This document shows positions 23,553 to 31,426 of a stretch of 33,953 bases of DNA, piece by piece. The stretch spans positions 1 to 33,953 of the forward strand of contig CAYPJE010000033.1 of assembly GCA_964410945.1 (NCBI GenBank). Direction: 5' to 3'. Numbering within the stretch: the stretch's first letter is position 1; each line of letters begins with the position of its first letter. Made by a program: the position numbers and the translations under genes. Under the pieces are notes generated by a model. That model was not told the origin of the DNA, searched no databases, and saw only the letters and a program-made list of their open reading frames with translations. Source of the stretch: CAYPJE01 sp964410945 (GTDB lineage Bacteria > Fidelibacterota > Marinisomatia > Marinisomatales > TCS56).

Positions 23553-25226
23553 TTACATCTTATCCAATTTCTTTTTGGCACTTTTCCCGGCTTTGGATTC
23601 GGTAAATTCATCTACCAGAATTTGGAGTATTTCCTTTACCCTGGAAGTATCCTTGATACGTTTCTCGTATAATTCCAAACATTTTTCAAGGGCTGGCAGG
23701 GCCTGTTCTGACTGGGGATACGACTGATAAACGGTAAAATATTTTTCGGCTGCCTCATGATACTGTTTATCAGCCTCATAAATATTTCCGCTTCGGACCA
23801 ATGCCTCTACCGCTTCCGGTGACTGACTGTAAAGCTGAATCAGGTAATCATAGGTCGATATGGATTCATTGATCTGATTCAGCTCCTCGGATTGGATTTC
23901 ACCCAAGCGCATTAAGCTGGTTGTTGCGTTGGGAGAAACAGGGTAAGTATCAGCGAATAATTGATACTCATCAACGGCTTGAACCCAGTCCTTCAGCTTG
24001 GTATCGGCAATCCGGGCAATATTCAACTGGGCTGATTCCGCCAGACTGTCACTGGAAAAGCGCAACAGGAATTCCCTGAAAGTTGCGATTGCATTGGCGT
24101 ATTCCTCAAAATGCTTTGATTGAATTCGTCCTCGTTTATATAGCGCTATCGGCAGGTATTCACTCTGAGGATAGAAGGTCAGAATTTTTTCATATTCCAG
24201 ATAGCTGGTATGATATTTTTCCTGTTTGTAGGCAGCTTTGGCCAACCACAGGACTACTTCGCTGGTGTGGTCCCCGTTGGGGTATAGGCCAACGAACCGG
24301 TTCATTTCAGATATATAAATCTTATTATAATCTTCCTTTTTAATAGATTTCAGGATTTTGAGATAAATAAAATAACGGTTGTGAATATCTTGATCCGATA
24401 TTTGCTCGATATTATCGATTATTGGTTTATAAATATCTGATTCTTCGCGGAAGTATTTTTCAGATTCAATTAATTCTTGACAAATACTGCGAATGCTGTT
24501 CCATTTCTCTGACTTGGGATACAAATGCAAAAACTTGATTAATTCAGAAAAGGCCCTGTTCCATTTTTCCTGGCCGATAGTGGAGTTTATTATGTAAGTC
24601 TGAATGATATCAGAATGATGATCAGGATAATAATTTCTGAGGTAGCGGAGATACTCATCCAGTTTTTTATCAACAATCGACTCGCTCCCCCCCAGCATGC
24701 CAAATAGACCGCCGATTTCTTTTGGTTCCTCCTTATCAAGCAATGTCAAATACTCGAAGTAAGCATTCTCGAAGGCTTCAACTGAAAGCAATTCAGCCTT
24801 TATTTCCTCCGGCATTAAATCAATAAGGTTAACAACATCTGTCTCAGCTGACTCAGCCGGTTCCGGGATTTCTTCATCTACCAATTCCGGCGTTTCCATG
24901 ATCACATCGGCCGGCACATCTTCAACCTGTTCTTCTGTAAAGGCTTCAGTGCTGACCGTATCCTCAACTATTATGACAGGCTTGGTTTCAACTTCAACGA
25001 TTGAACTGTCTTCTGTTTTTTCGACGACTTGTTCAATTTCAACTATCTCGGATATAGTGGTAGTATCAGGTAATTCTTCGGTTATATCTTCCTGGGAATC
25101 AGCGGGTTCTACCTCAGGGATTTCCGTGGTTGTGGCAGTGTCGGTTACGGTGGTTTCGGTAGTATCCTGAGCAAAACTGATCGTCAGGAAAATGATAAAG
25201 GTGGTAATTAAATACTGTTTAGTCAT
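23553..25226 (-). CDS. Secreted/periplasmic TPR-repeat protein with Thr/Glu/Val-rich N-terminal region
   Basis: About 557 aa. Residues 1-20 are a Sec signal peptide ending SFAQ. Then about 120 residues of acidic low-complexity sequence rich in Thr, Glu, Val and Pro form a probable flexible linker. From about 160 to the end are helical TPR units with the pattern A..Y...L..YP.S......AL.....C, similar to BamD/YbgF-type scaffold proteins. There is no lipobox Cys. ATG at 25226 is chosen: AGGAAG sits 11 nt upstream, whereas the upstream TTG (25235) would be only 2 nt from it. It is probably a periplasmic or outer-membrane-associated scaffold; partners are unknown. It has its own terminator and is divergent from the polyprenol-kinase-like gene. 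Confidence 0.78.
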   Translation of the reverse strand: MTKQYLITTFIIFLTISFAQDTTETTVTDTATTTEIPEVEPADSQEDITEELPDTTTISEIVEIEQVVEKTEDSSIVEVETKPVIIVEDTVSTEAFTEEQVEDVPADVIMETPELVDEEIPEPAESAETDVVNLIDLMPEEIKAELLSVEAFENAYFEYLTLLDKEEPKEIGGLFGMLGGSESIVDKKLDEYLRYLRNYYPDHHSDIIQTYIINSTIGQEKWNRAFSELIKFLHLYPKSEKWNSIRSICQELIESEKYFREESDIYKPIIDNIEQISDQDIHNRYFIYLKILKSIKKEDYNKIYISEMNRFVGLYPNGDHTSEVVLWLAKAAYKQEKYHTSYLEYEKILTFYPQSEYLPIALYKRGRIQSKHFEEYANAIATFREFLLRFSSDSLAESAQLNIARIADTKLKDWVQAVDEYQLFADTYPVSPNATTSLMRLGEIQSEELNQINESISTYDYLIQLYSQSPEAVEALVRSGNIYEADKQYHEAAEKYFTVYQSYPQSEQALPALEKCLELYEKRIKDTSRVKEILQILVDEFTESKAGKSAKKKLDKM

Positions 25227-25395
25227 TGATAACAAATCTTCCTGGGGTTATTTGATCAAGTATTAGGACCCAATTAATCGATAAAAATTAGTATTAATCA
25301 ACCAGAAATAGTAACGAAATTCATATCAGTGTAATTATTGACATTGCTAAGAAAATCCTTCATTCTTTTTTTATTTAAACAGTAAAATCCGGCTT

Positions 25396-26898
25396 ATGAT
25401 TTTACCACGCTATCAACTGTTCAATAATGATTGGCTGACCCTGGGATGTTTCTTCATATTGATTTTCACAGCCATTGCCTTCAGCGAGGTTTTAAAGCAG
25501 AAATTGAGCTGGCCAATCGAACGCAGCCGAAAATTTGTTCATGTTATTGTCGGATTGATGGTATCGGTCAGCCCGTTGATTTTTACTACCAATACCCAGC
25601 CGGCAGTGATCGCAGTTCTGTTCATTCTGATCAATGGGGCTGCCCTAAAATCAAATCGCTTTCAGGCCATGCATGCCACCGAGCGAAAATCATTTGGGAC
25701 GATCTATTTCCCACTGGCCTACCTCACACTGGCGCTGTTCTGGTGGGATCGACCGGTGTCCCTGATGATCGGTACCCTGTTGATGACTTTCTCCGATACG
25801 ATTGCCTCTACAATAGGTAATTCAGTAAGAAACCCTCGACGCTACCGCCTGTGGTCTGACAATAAATCCCTGGAAGGCAGCATTGGCATGTTCCTTTCAT
25901 CCTGGATAATTGTTTTTCTGGTCACGTGGTGGTCACGGCGCTATCTTCCCGTATTTCTATTACCTGTTCAGATAATCAGTATTTCAGGTATTGTCGCCCT
26001 GCTGGCAACTGCAGCAGAATCAATCAGCAAATTCGGGTCAGATAATTATTCAGTACCGGTGGTATCGGCATTACTGTATGATTTATACATAGCAGCCATC
26101 TTCGATAATTCGGAGATATACTTTGTCAGCTGGCTGTTCTTATCACTGGCATTATTCTTCCTGGCCTATCGTTTCAAATCACTTTCGACCAGTGGAAGTG
26201 TCGGCGCCTATCTCATGGGTGCGATCATCTTTGGCACCGGAGGTCTGAAATGGGTAATTCCATTGGTAATCTTTTTTGTGTTTTCATCATTGATTTCCAA
26301 GTTGGGGAAGGGTAAGAATACAGCCACTGATAAATCCGGCTGGCAGAGTTATCAAAAGGGCTCACGGCGCGATGTATTACAGGTATTTGCCAATGGCGGA
26401 ATTGCCACTCTGGTTGCAGTCACAGCCTTCTATCAACCAAATGAAATATTGTATATCATGTTTCTTGGTTCGGTAGCTGCCGCAACAGCGGACACCTGGG
26501 CGACCGAAATTGGATTCTTCAGTCGGAATAAACCACGTCATATCATCTCATTCAAAGCGGTGGATAAGGGAACCTCCGGCGGTGTATCGGTTGTCGGAAC
26601 GATCGGAACGATTATCGGAAGCCTTCTGATTGGTACAACCGGAGTGGTATTCGGACTGGGACTCAAGTCGGTACTGATTGTCACTTCCGCCGGAGTTATT
26701 GGCAGCCTGGTGGATTCGATAATCGGCGGGACGGTACAAGCCCGGTTTCGCTGTCCGGTCTGTGATAATCACACTGAAAAGCATCTCCACTGCAAATCAC
26801 CTACCACCCACGTTGATGGTCTTCGCTGGATAGATAATGATCTGGTCAACGTTACCTGTACGCTCAGTGGTGCCCTGGCAGTGCTGCTCATTTTCTAA
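25396..26898 (+). CDS. Fused dolichol/phytol-kinase-like and DUF92 (VTE6-like) membrane protein
   Basis: A 500-aa polytopic protein. The N-terminal half (about 1-235) is like CTP-dependent dolichol/phytol kinases: RKFVHVIVGL, then SDTIASTIGN and DNKSLEGSIGMF, the family's nucleotide-binding region. The C-terminal half (about 240-500) is a DUF92 domain: STSGSVGAYLMG, ATADTWATEIG, GTSGGVSVVGT and GSLVDSIIGGTVQ. In plants and cyanobacteria VTE5 makes phytyl-phosphate and the DUF92 protein VTE6 converts it to phytyl-diphosphate, so this single chain could carry both steps for an isoprenoid alcohol. The substrate here is unknown. ATG at 25396 matches the start of the first hydrophobic region. The 160-bp gap upstream has TTGACA near 25337, but no good -10. 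Confidence 0.85.
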   Translation: MILPRYQLFNNDWLTLGCFFILIFTAIAFSEVLKQKLSWPIERSRKFVHVIVGLMVSVSPLIFTTNTQPAVIAVLFILINGAALKSNRFQAMHATERKSFGTIYFPLAYLTLALFWWDRPVSLMIGTLLMTFSDTIASTIGNSVRNPRRYRLWSDNKSLEGSIGMFLSSWIIVFLVTWWSRRYLPVFLLPVQIISISGIVALLATAAESISKFGSDNYSVPVVSALLYDLYIAAIFDNSEIYFVSWLFLSLALFFLAYRFKSLSTSGSVGAYLMGAIIFGTGGLKWVIPLVIFFVFSSLISKLGKGKNTATDKSGWQSYQKGSRRDVLQVFANGGIATLVAVTAFYQPNEILYIMFLGSVAAATADTWATEIGFFSRNKPRHIISFKAVDKGTSGGVSVVGTIGTIIGSLLIGTTGVVFGLGLKSVLIVTSAGVIGSLVDSIIGGTVQARFRCPVCDNHTEKHLHCKSPTTHVDGLRWIDNDLVNVTCTLSGALAVLLIF

Positions 26899-26955
26899 GT
26901 CCGCTGTCTACTATTCATAAATCATACTATATTTCCCCGAATAAAAGGGAGCATT

Positions 26956-27045
26956 ATGGACGTTAATACATATTCGACGTTCGGCCCTCAGCACCATACA
27001 GTCCTGAGAATCATCCTATTTTTCACTGTTGATATCTCCTGGTAA
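26956..27045 (+). CDS. Possible 29-aa small ORF with good ribosome-binding site
   Basis: AAGGGAG lies 5 nt before ATG 26956. The ORF runs 29 codons to TAA at 27045, starting MDVNTYSTFGPQHH and ending hydrophobic (ILFFTVDISW). It lies in the 185-bp gap upstream of msrC and could be a leader peptide or a chance ORF. No homolog is known to me, and no attenuator hairpin is evident after it. Confidence 0.22.
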   Translation: MDVNTYSTFGPQHHTVLRIILFFTVDISW

Positions 27046-27083
27046 AAAAATAAACATTAGCCGTCCTAAGCTGGAAAACAACC

Positions 27084-27557
27084 ATGATTGAGAATAAAAA
27101 TAATGAACGATACCGGGAGGCAATCCGGCAATTGAAACTTATCCTGTCACCAGATGGCTACCAGGTTGACTTTATTGGTAAAATGTCTCTGGCTTGTGCA
27201 ATTCTGAAAATACAGTTTCCCGAATGGGTCTTTGTCGGTTTCTATCGCGTAACCAAACCGGAATTACTGGAGATCGGTCCCTACCAGGGTAACCTGATTG
27301 CCTGTGGCTTAATTGATTTTACCCGTGGAGTTTGTGGCGCCGCTGCACGAAATATGGAAACGGTAATCGTGGACGATGTGAAAAATTATCCCGGATACAT
27401 CGCCTGCGACAGCCTTACGCGCTCGGAGATTGTTGTCCCGGTTCTCTCAGACGGTCAGCTGGTTGCCGTTCTTGATATTGACAGTGCCGAGGTTGGAAAA
27501 TTTGATAAAACCGATCAAAGATTCCTGGAGGAATTTGTCGCGATTTTAACCGGCTGA
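27084..27557 (+). CDS. msrC: Free methionine-(R)-sulfoxide reductase (GAF-fold fRMsr)
   Basis: A 157-aa cytosolic GAF-domain enzyme that reduces free L-methionine-(R)-sulfoxide with thioredoxin. The diagnostic signature is visible: GPYQGNLIAC, then GVCGAAA, DVxxYPGYIACD and SEIVVPV. The three cysteines Cys74, Cys84 and Cys108 have the same 10- and 24-residue spacing as the catalytic set of E. coli fRMsr (84, 94, 118). The length is normal for the family. It is preceded by a 185-bp gap and converges with the next gene with a 2-bp gap. It is a housekeeping oxidative-damage repair gene. Confidence 0.93.
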   Translation: MIENKNNERYREAIRQLKLILSPDGYQVDFIGKMSLACAILKIQFPEWVFVGFYRVTKPELLEIGPYQGNLIACGLIDFTRGVCGAAARNMETVIVDDVKNYPGYIACDSLTRSEIVVPVLSDGQLVAVLDIDSAEVGKFDKTDQRFLEEFVAILTG

Positions 27558-27559
27558 AA

Positions 27560-28054
27560 TCACTCAGGTGTGATCAGGCGGCGGATTGTTCCAATTCGTT
27601 TCCCTGCTGAATATCCCGATAAATCGTGGGCAATTTTCCGGGTATCCTTTTTACCGAAAAACCCGCCATAGAAATAGGCAATAATCCCGGTGGTGCTGCC
27701 CCAGCTCAAAGCAGATTGGACAGCATTTTTAATTTGGACATCCTGCCCTTTCTCTTTCTGTGTACCCAGAATTGCCCCCAGCAATAGTCCACCGATGCCG
27801 CCAACCTGCGTATACGACCAGCCACGACGATGGTTGAAGATAGATTTTTCAGTCTGGTATTCCTGGACAAACACCACGTTGGATGCATTCAGTGGGATCA
27901 GTTCATCATCAATAACGATGAACAAGGTGGTTCCCACCATCCAGCATTTATCAACATCATTGTAAAGTGTATTATCCTGAAGCGTAAAATCCCACTGATC
28001 GGCATGAGATACGGACAAGATCAATAGCAGTGCCAATAGAATATTTTTTTTCAT
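27560..28054 (-). CDS. Small exported protein of unknown function
   Basis: A 164-aa protein with a signal peptide (MKKNILLALLLILSVSHA, cleavage probably before DQ). The mature part begins with beta-like sequence followed by a Gly-rich hydrophobic segment (GGIGGLLLGAILG) and a second one (GSTTGIIAYFYGGFFG), which could be glycine-zipper membrane helices. The open frame continues to 28423, but ATG at 28054 is the clear start, because the longer version would overlap the cupin gene and lacks a coding look. Divergent from the cupin with 58 bp between. No family recognised. Confidence 0.7.
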   Translation of the reverse strand: MKKNILLALLLILSVSHADQWDFTLQDNTLYNDVDKCWMVGTTLFIVIDDELIPLNASNVVFVQEYQTEKSIFNHRRGWSYTQVGGIGGLLLGAILGTQKEKGQDVQIKNAVQSALSWGSTTGIIAYFYGGFFGKKDTRKIAHDLSGYSAGKRIGTIRRLITPE

Positions 28055-28112
28055 GATCGGTTTCAACAGGGTTAATTTAGCTCCAATTGAAAAATAAAAC
28101 AGGAACAGACTG

Positions 28113-28475
28113 ATGGCTAGAATAATTACCAAACCAAGCCGTATCACAGCAGCCGGTTCACCACCCAAACCGATAGAAGAATTCATTGGCCGGATCAATA
28201 GTGGCACTGCTGAAATCAGCATTGCCAGAATGAAAAGCCCCCCAGGTTGGCTGGAACCGGACCAGCAGCCTGAATTTGATGAATATACCGTTGTGCTGAA
28301 GGGCCAGCTGCATATTCGATTGACTGACCGGGAATTTGATATTTCCGCTGGTGAGGCGGTCTTTATCTCAGCCGGTGAGTGGGTCCAGTACAGCTCACCC
28401 CATTCTGATGGGGCGGAATACATCGCTGTCTGTCTGCCGGCCTTTTCACCGGATATGGTACACCGGGATAGTTAA
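28113..28475 (+). CDS. Single-domain cupin protein
   Basis: A 120-aa protein with a cupin beta-barrel pattern: PEFDEYTVVLKGQLHIRL for motif 1 and ISAGEAVFISAGEWVQY for motif 2. The usual metal-binding histidines of motif 1 are replaced (EFDEY), so metal binding is uncertain, but the Gly and Pro turns fit a small-molecule-binding cupin. It starts at ATG 28113 and converges on the permease gene with a 1-bp gap. The substrate cannot be told from sequence. Confidence 0.8.
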   Translation: MARIITKPSRITAAGSPPKPIEEFIGRINSGTAEISIARMKSPPGWLEPDQQPEFDEYTVVLKGQLHIRLTDREFDISAGEAVFISAGEWVQYSSPHSDGAEYIAVCLPAFSPDMVHRDS

Positions 28476-28476
28476 T

Positions 28477-30876
28477 TCATTCGCTACGCAATACCTCGGC
28501 CGGATTGACGGTAGAAGTGCGATAAATGGAATATCCGATCGTGGATAACAGGATTATTGCCGTAAGCACTATTGACATAATAAAATCATTGGCCCCGATC
28601 GTAATTCGATAAGCATATTGTTCGAGCCATTTATTCATTAAGATATACATAATAGGAATGGATACAATAAATGCGACTATTAAGTATTTAAAATAATCAA
28701 GGCCCAACAGGACTACATTATCCAGACTGGAGGCACCCAATACCCGGCGGATACTGATCTCACGGCGTCGCCGATTAGAAATAGTCGCCGCAATACCCCA
28801 TAACCCGGTACAAGTGATTATTATTGTAACAAAGGTTAACACTCTAATTAAACGATTAAAACTCAACTCTGATTGATAGGTATTATTGACAATATCATCG
28901 AATAACTGATAATTCATCGGTGAATCAGGTAAGATTTTTTTCCATTCTAATTCTAAAAATGCCAGTGTTTCCTCAATATCATCCGGATTTGTCCTGATAT
29001 AGAGCGTTGATATGTGTTTAGTACCCATATCTATTATCAGATTTGTGATTTCCTCATTCATGCTATGCATATGGAAATCTCCCACAACCCCAATTATCAT
29101 TGCGTAATCATTCAACCTCTTTCCCACCGGATGCTCAACACCAAATTCATTTATCATATGTTGATTTACTAGAATCGACCATTTCTCATCATCACTTAAT
29201 TTCGAGTCAAAATCGCGCCCCTCAATAATGTTAATACCCATGGTCTTGATATAATCAGAATCAACACCCATAAACTCGACGGATTTTTTAATATCAGGTT
29301 GTTCTTCAAAATTCATAACCGACACAGTTCTATTACCTGATAATAATTCATTGCTCGATCCCGAGACATCAATAATTGTCGGATATGACAGTAAAGAATT
29401 TTTAAGCACATCAAATTTTTCTGTCATAGATCTCGGATAATCGACCTCTATTAAACCATTTTTATTGAAACCCATATCCTTAGAAAAATAGTACTGGCTC
29501 TGGCGGTTAATAATTATTGCTGCCGACAATAATCCGGTACAAAGGAAAAGTTGCAATCCTAAAAGACCAACTAAAACACCTTTCTTACCACTGTTAAATG
29601 TTGTGAGCTTTCGCAATAATCTCCATGGACTTATACTAGACACATATAGACCAGTACATACGCCTGTGATAAAGCCGATAGTCAAGATACTTCCAAGGAT
29701 TATAAACAGGTATTTTGCAGAATACAGCCAGCTTAATTCTATTTGGATTTGAAACTGCTGATTGAAAAATGGCAATAATAATTCGGCCACAATTAGCGCA
29801 AACGGTAATGCTAATAATACCAGAAAAATACCAGTAAATGTATTCTGTACTACAATATCACCTCTCCGTGCACCAAATAGCTTGCGAATTCCTATTTCTT
29901 TGAATTTGCTGGAATCAATTACTATAGATATGAGGACATAATTTATACAGACAATTAAGGCTATGATTAATGCTATTAATCTGTATACACCTACTTTTCT
30001 TTCTTCACCGGCAGGAAATCTGTTATTTGTCCAATTAGCAGATTCAAAATATAATTCATTCAATGGTGTGATTTTAAAAGTGCAGCTATGGTCACTATAT
30101 ACTTGCTGGTTTTCAATCTCCTTTAGATTTGAAACAATGTCGGCTATACTAGCCCCGGGTAATTTCTTAATAAATGTCAAACAAAGATCTAATGTGGAAT
30201 GCATTTTAGTAAACATATCATAATTCATCTTTTCAAATATTGTATTGTAATAATCCCCGATAGAATTCAATACTGCATCCCCTGAAACCAGATAGCGAAA
30301 ACGTAATACCGAGGTTCGAGGTTGGTCAGCCATCACACCTGATACATATAATTCATGTAAATTATCTCCAACCTTCAACTGCATCATTTCACCGATACAT
30401 TCAGTAGTTGAAAAGAACTTGATTGCCGCCGACTCAGAAATGATAATTGAATTTGGCCCACTAAATGCTGTTCTCTCATCGCCATGAATAAACGGAATCG
30501 TAAAAACCTCGAAAATATTATTATCGGCCCAGTACATACGAGATGGTTGTTCCCAGGAATCACTAATTTTTATTTTGGAACGAACATGAATAAGCCGACA
30601 CACCTCGTCCACCTGTGGTATAAATCCCTCAATATCATCACCAAGCATATACGCTGTACTAGGATTATGCGAATCATGTTTACTCAAATATTTACTGACC
30701 AGATATATATCATCTTTATTCTTATGGTGCTCATCATAACTGGTCTCATTAATAACATAGAATAAAATGATTATTATTACGGCCAGTCCGGCCACTAAAC
30801 CTGAAAGTCTGAGAATATTAGTAGTTTTATTCCTTATCAGGTCTTTTAATGTAAGCGATAATAAATAAGCTAGCAT
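28477..30876 (-). CDS. MacB/FtsX-family ABC transporter permease
   Basis: A 799-aa inner-membrane protein. An N-terminal TM helix (about 20-40) is followed by a MacB-like periplasmic core (about 50-270) and a FtsX domain with three TM helices (about 285-425). Another helix and a second periplasmic part lead to a final FtsX domain (about 680-795) with the motif RRREISIRRVLGAS; the first one reads KFKEIGIRKLFGARRGD. This duplicated-FtsX layout is common in Bacteroidetes-type orphan permeases. ATG at 30876 is preferred (GGGG 5 nt upstream) over a longer TTG-type extension. No ATPase partner lies nearby. The gene is visibly more AT-rich than its neighbours, hinting at a different history. Confidence 0.88.
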   Translation of the reverse strand: MLAYLLSLTLKDLIRNKTTNILRLSGLVAGLAVIIIILFYVINETSYDEHHKNKDDIYLVSKYLSKHDSHNPSTAYMLGDDIEGFIPQVDEVCRLIHVRSKIKISDSWEQPSRMYWADNNIFEVFTIPFIHGDERTAFSGPNSIIISESAAIKFFSTTECIGEMMQLKVGDNLHELYVSGVMADQPRTSVLRFRYLVSGDAVLNSIGDYYNTIFEKMNYDMFTKMHSTLDLCLTFIKKLPGASIADIVSNLKEIENQQVYSDHSCTFKITPLNELYFESANWTNNRFPAGEERKVGVYRLIALIIALIVCINYVLISIVIDSSKFKEIGIRKLFGARRGDIVVQNTFTGIFLVLLALPFALIVAELLLPFFNQQFQIQIELSWLYSAKYLFIILGSILTIGFITGVCTGLYVSSISPWRLLRKLTTFNSGKKGVLVGLLGLQLFLCTGLLSAAIIINRQSQYYFSKDMGFNKNGLIEVDYPRSMTEKFDVLKNSLLSYPTIIDVSGSSNELLSGNRTVSVMNFEEQPDIKKSVEFMGVDSDYIKTMGINIIEGRDFDSKLSDDEKWSILVNQHMINEFGVEHPVGKRLNDYAMIIGVVGDFHMHSMNEEITNLIIDMGTKHISTLYIRTNPDDIEETLAFLELEWKKILPDSPMNYQLFDDIVNNTYQSELSFNRLIRVLTFVTIIITCTGLWGIAATISNRRRREISIRRVLGASSLDNVVLLGLDYFKYLIVAFIVSIPIMYILMNKWLEQYAYRITIGANDFIMSIVLTAIILLSTIGYSIYRTSTVNPAEVLRSE

Positions 30877-30966
30877 AATACCCCGTTCAATTAAACTTAT
30901 TCTAAGAATTCCATACAATACTAATTTAACTCCCGAAGAATCCAATTATCATTAGTAATTATTAAT

Positions 30967-30997
30967 AAAAAGCCGTCGGACACAACCGACAGCTTTT
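30967..30997 (-). terminator. Intrinsic terminator of the tRNA-Gly gene
   Basis: GCCGTCGG (30972-30979) and CCGACAGC (30986-30993) form an 8-bp stem with one G-U pair and a 6-nt loop, extended by A/T pairs. On the minus strand a TTTTT tract follows. It begins 2 nt after the tRNA 3' end. Confidence 0.88.
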
Positions 30998-30998
30998 G

Positions 30999-31069
30999 AG
31001 CGGGTGAAGGGAATCGGACCCTCGTCTAAAGCTTGGGAAGCTTTCGTTCTACCATTGAACTACACCCGC
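30999..31069 (-). tRNA. tRNA-Gly (anticodon CCC)
   Basis: 71 nt without encoded CCA. The 7-bp acceptor stem is GCGGGTG/CACCCGC, the D-arm GTTC-AATGGTA-GAAC, and the anticodon arm AAAGC-TTCCCAA-GCTTT gives anticodon CCC. The discriminator is U. It closely resembles E. coli tRNA-Gly(CCC). The T-loop reads TCCGATT, so position 55 is C instead of the nearly universal U. A terminator follows directly. Confidence 0.95.
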
Positions 31070-31131
31070 AGTGCGGGAAGAATTTACACCTTAAACCGAT
31101 TAAGGCGATAAGGCATTTTTTATCCGTAATT

Positions 31132-31140
31132 TGTGGATAC
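31132..31140 (-). promoter_or_regulatory. DnaA-box-like 9-mer (one mismatch)
   Basis: TGTGGATAC, whose reverse complement GTATCCACA differs from the DnaA box TTATCCACA only at the first base. It lies 287 bp upstream of nrdJ. Confidence 0.3.
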
Positions 31141-31245
31141 AAGCACCTTACAAGTTACTTTATCTACCCTGTTTTATCTAACCATTTTAGACATATTTGC
31201 ATCACAATTTGTAATATTTTAGAGATTTTTATTTTGTTGATATAT

Positions 31246-31254
31246 TGTGGATAA
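31246..31254 (-). promoter_or_regulatory. Perfect DnaA box
   Basis: TGTGGATAA is the exact reverse complement of TTATCCACA. It lies 173 bp upstream of nrdJ in a very AT-rich stretch. DnaA regulates ribonucleotide reductase genes in E. coli and other bacteria, so a regulatory role is plausible. Confidence 0.45.
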
Positions 31255-31426
31255 CTTTCTTCAACTTCAATTTTCTCGACGAGTATCCGGAATTTTTCTG
31301 AATTCAACTTGATTGGATTTTCCGGTAATTATATATTCCCCGTGCCAACTCAACCATTTTTTTTTGTATTCACTTGCCATCCATTTTGAATAGTACCGAT
31401 TAATTCTTTTACCAAGGGGTAAATAT

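Larger units (their letters stand above)
31070..31426. other. AT-rich divergent intergenic region between tRNA-Gly and nrdJ
   Basis: 357 bp with no credible ORF. It contains two DnaA-box-like sites (31132-31140 and 31246-31254, listed separately). Overlapping the second is TGATATATTGTGG, which matches the right half of an NrdR box but not the left half. AAGGGG at 31414-31419 is the nrdJ ribosome-binding site. I find no convincing -35/-10 pair and no cobalamin riboswitch. Confidence 0.6.

Noticed and set aside
28055..28423. Long N-terminal extension of the small exported protein
   Set aside because: The extension runs antisense to the cupin gene and precedes a perfect signal peptide starting at ATG 28054.
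30999..31069. tRNA-associated integration site (attachment site)
   Set aside because: No integrase, no second copy of the tRNA 3' end and no direct repeat were seen in the window.
31070..31426. Cobalamin riboswitch upstream of the B12-dependent reductase
   Set aside because: No B12-box-like conserved core or extended hairpin set could be found in the gap.
31070..31426. Chromosomal replication origin, because of the DnaA boxes and AT-rich DNA
   Set aside because: Only two boxes occur and no dnaA, dnaN, gidA or parAB gene is near; transcriptional control of nrdJ is simpler.
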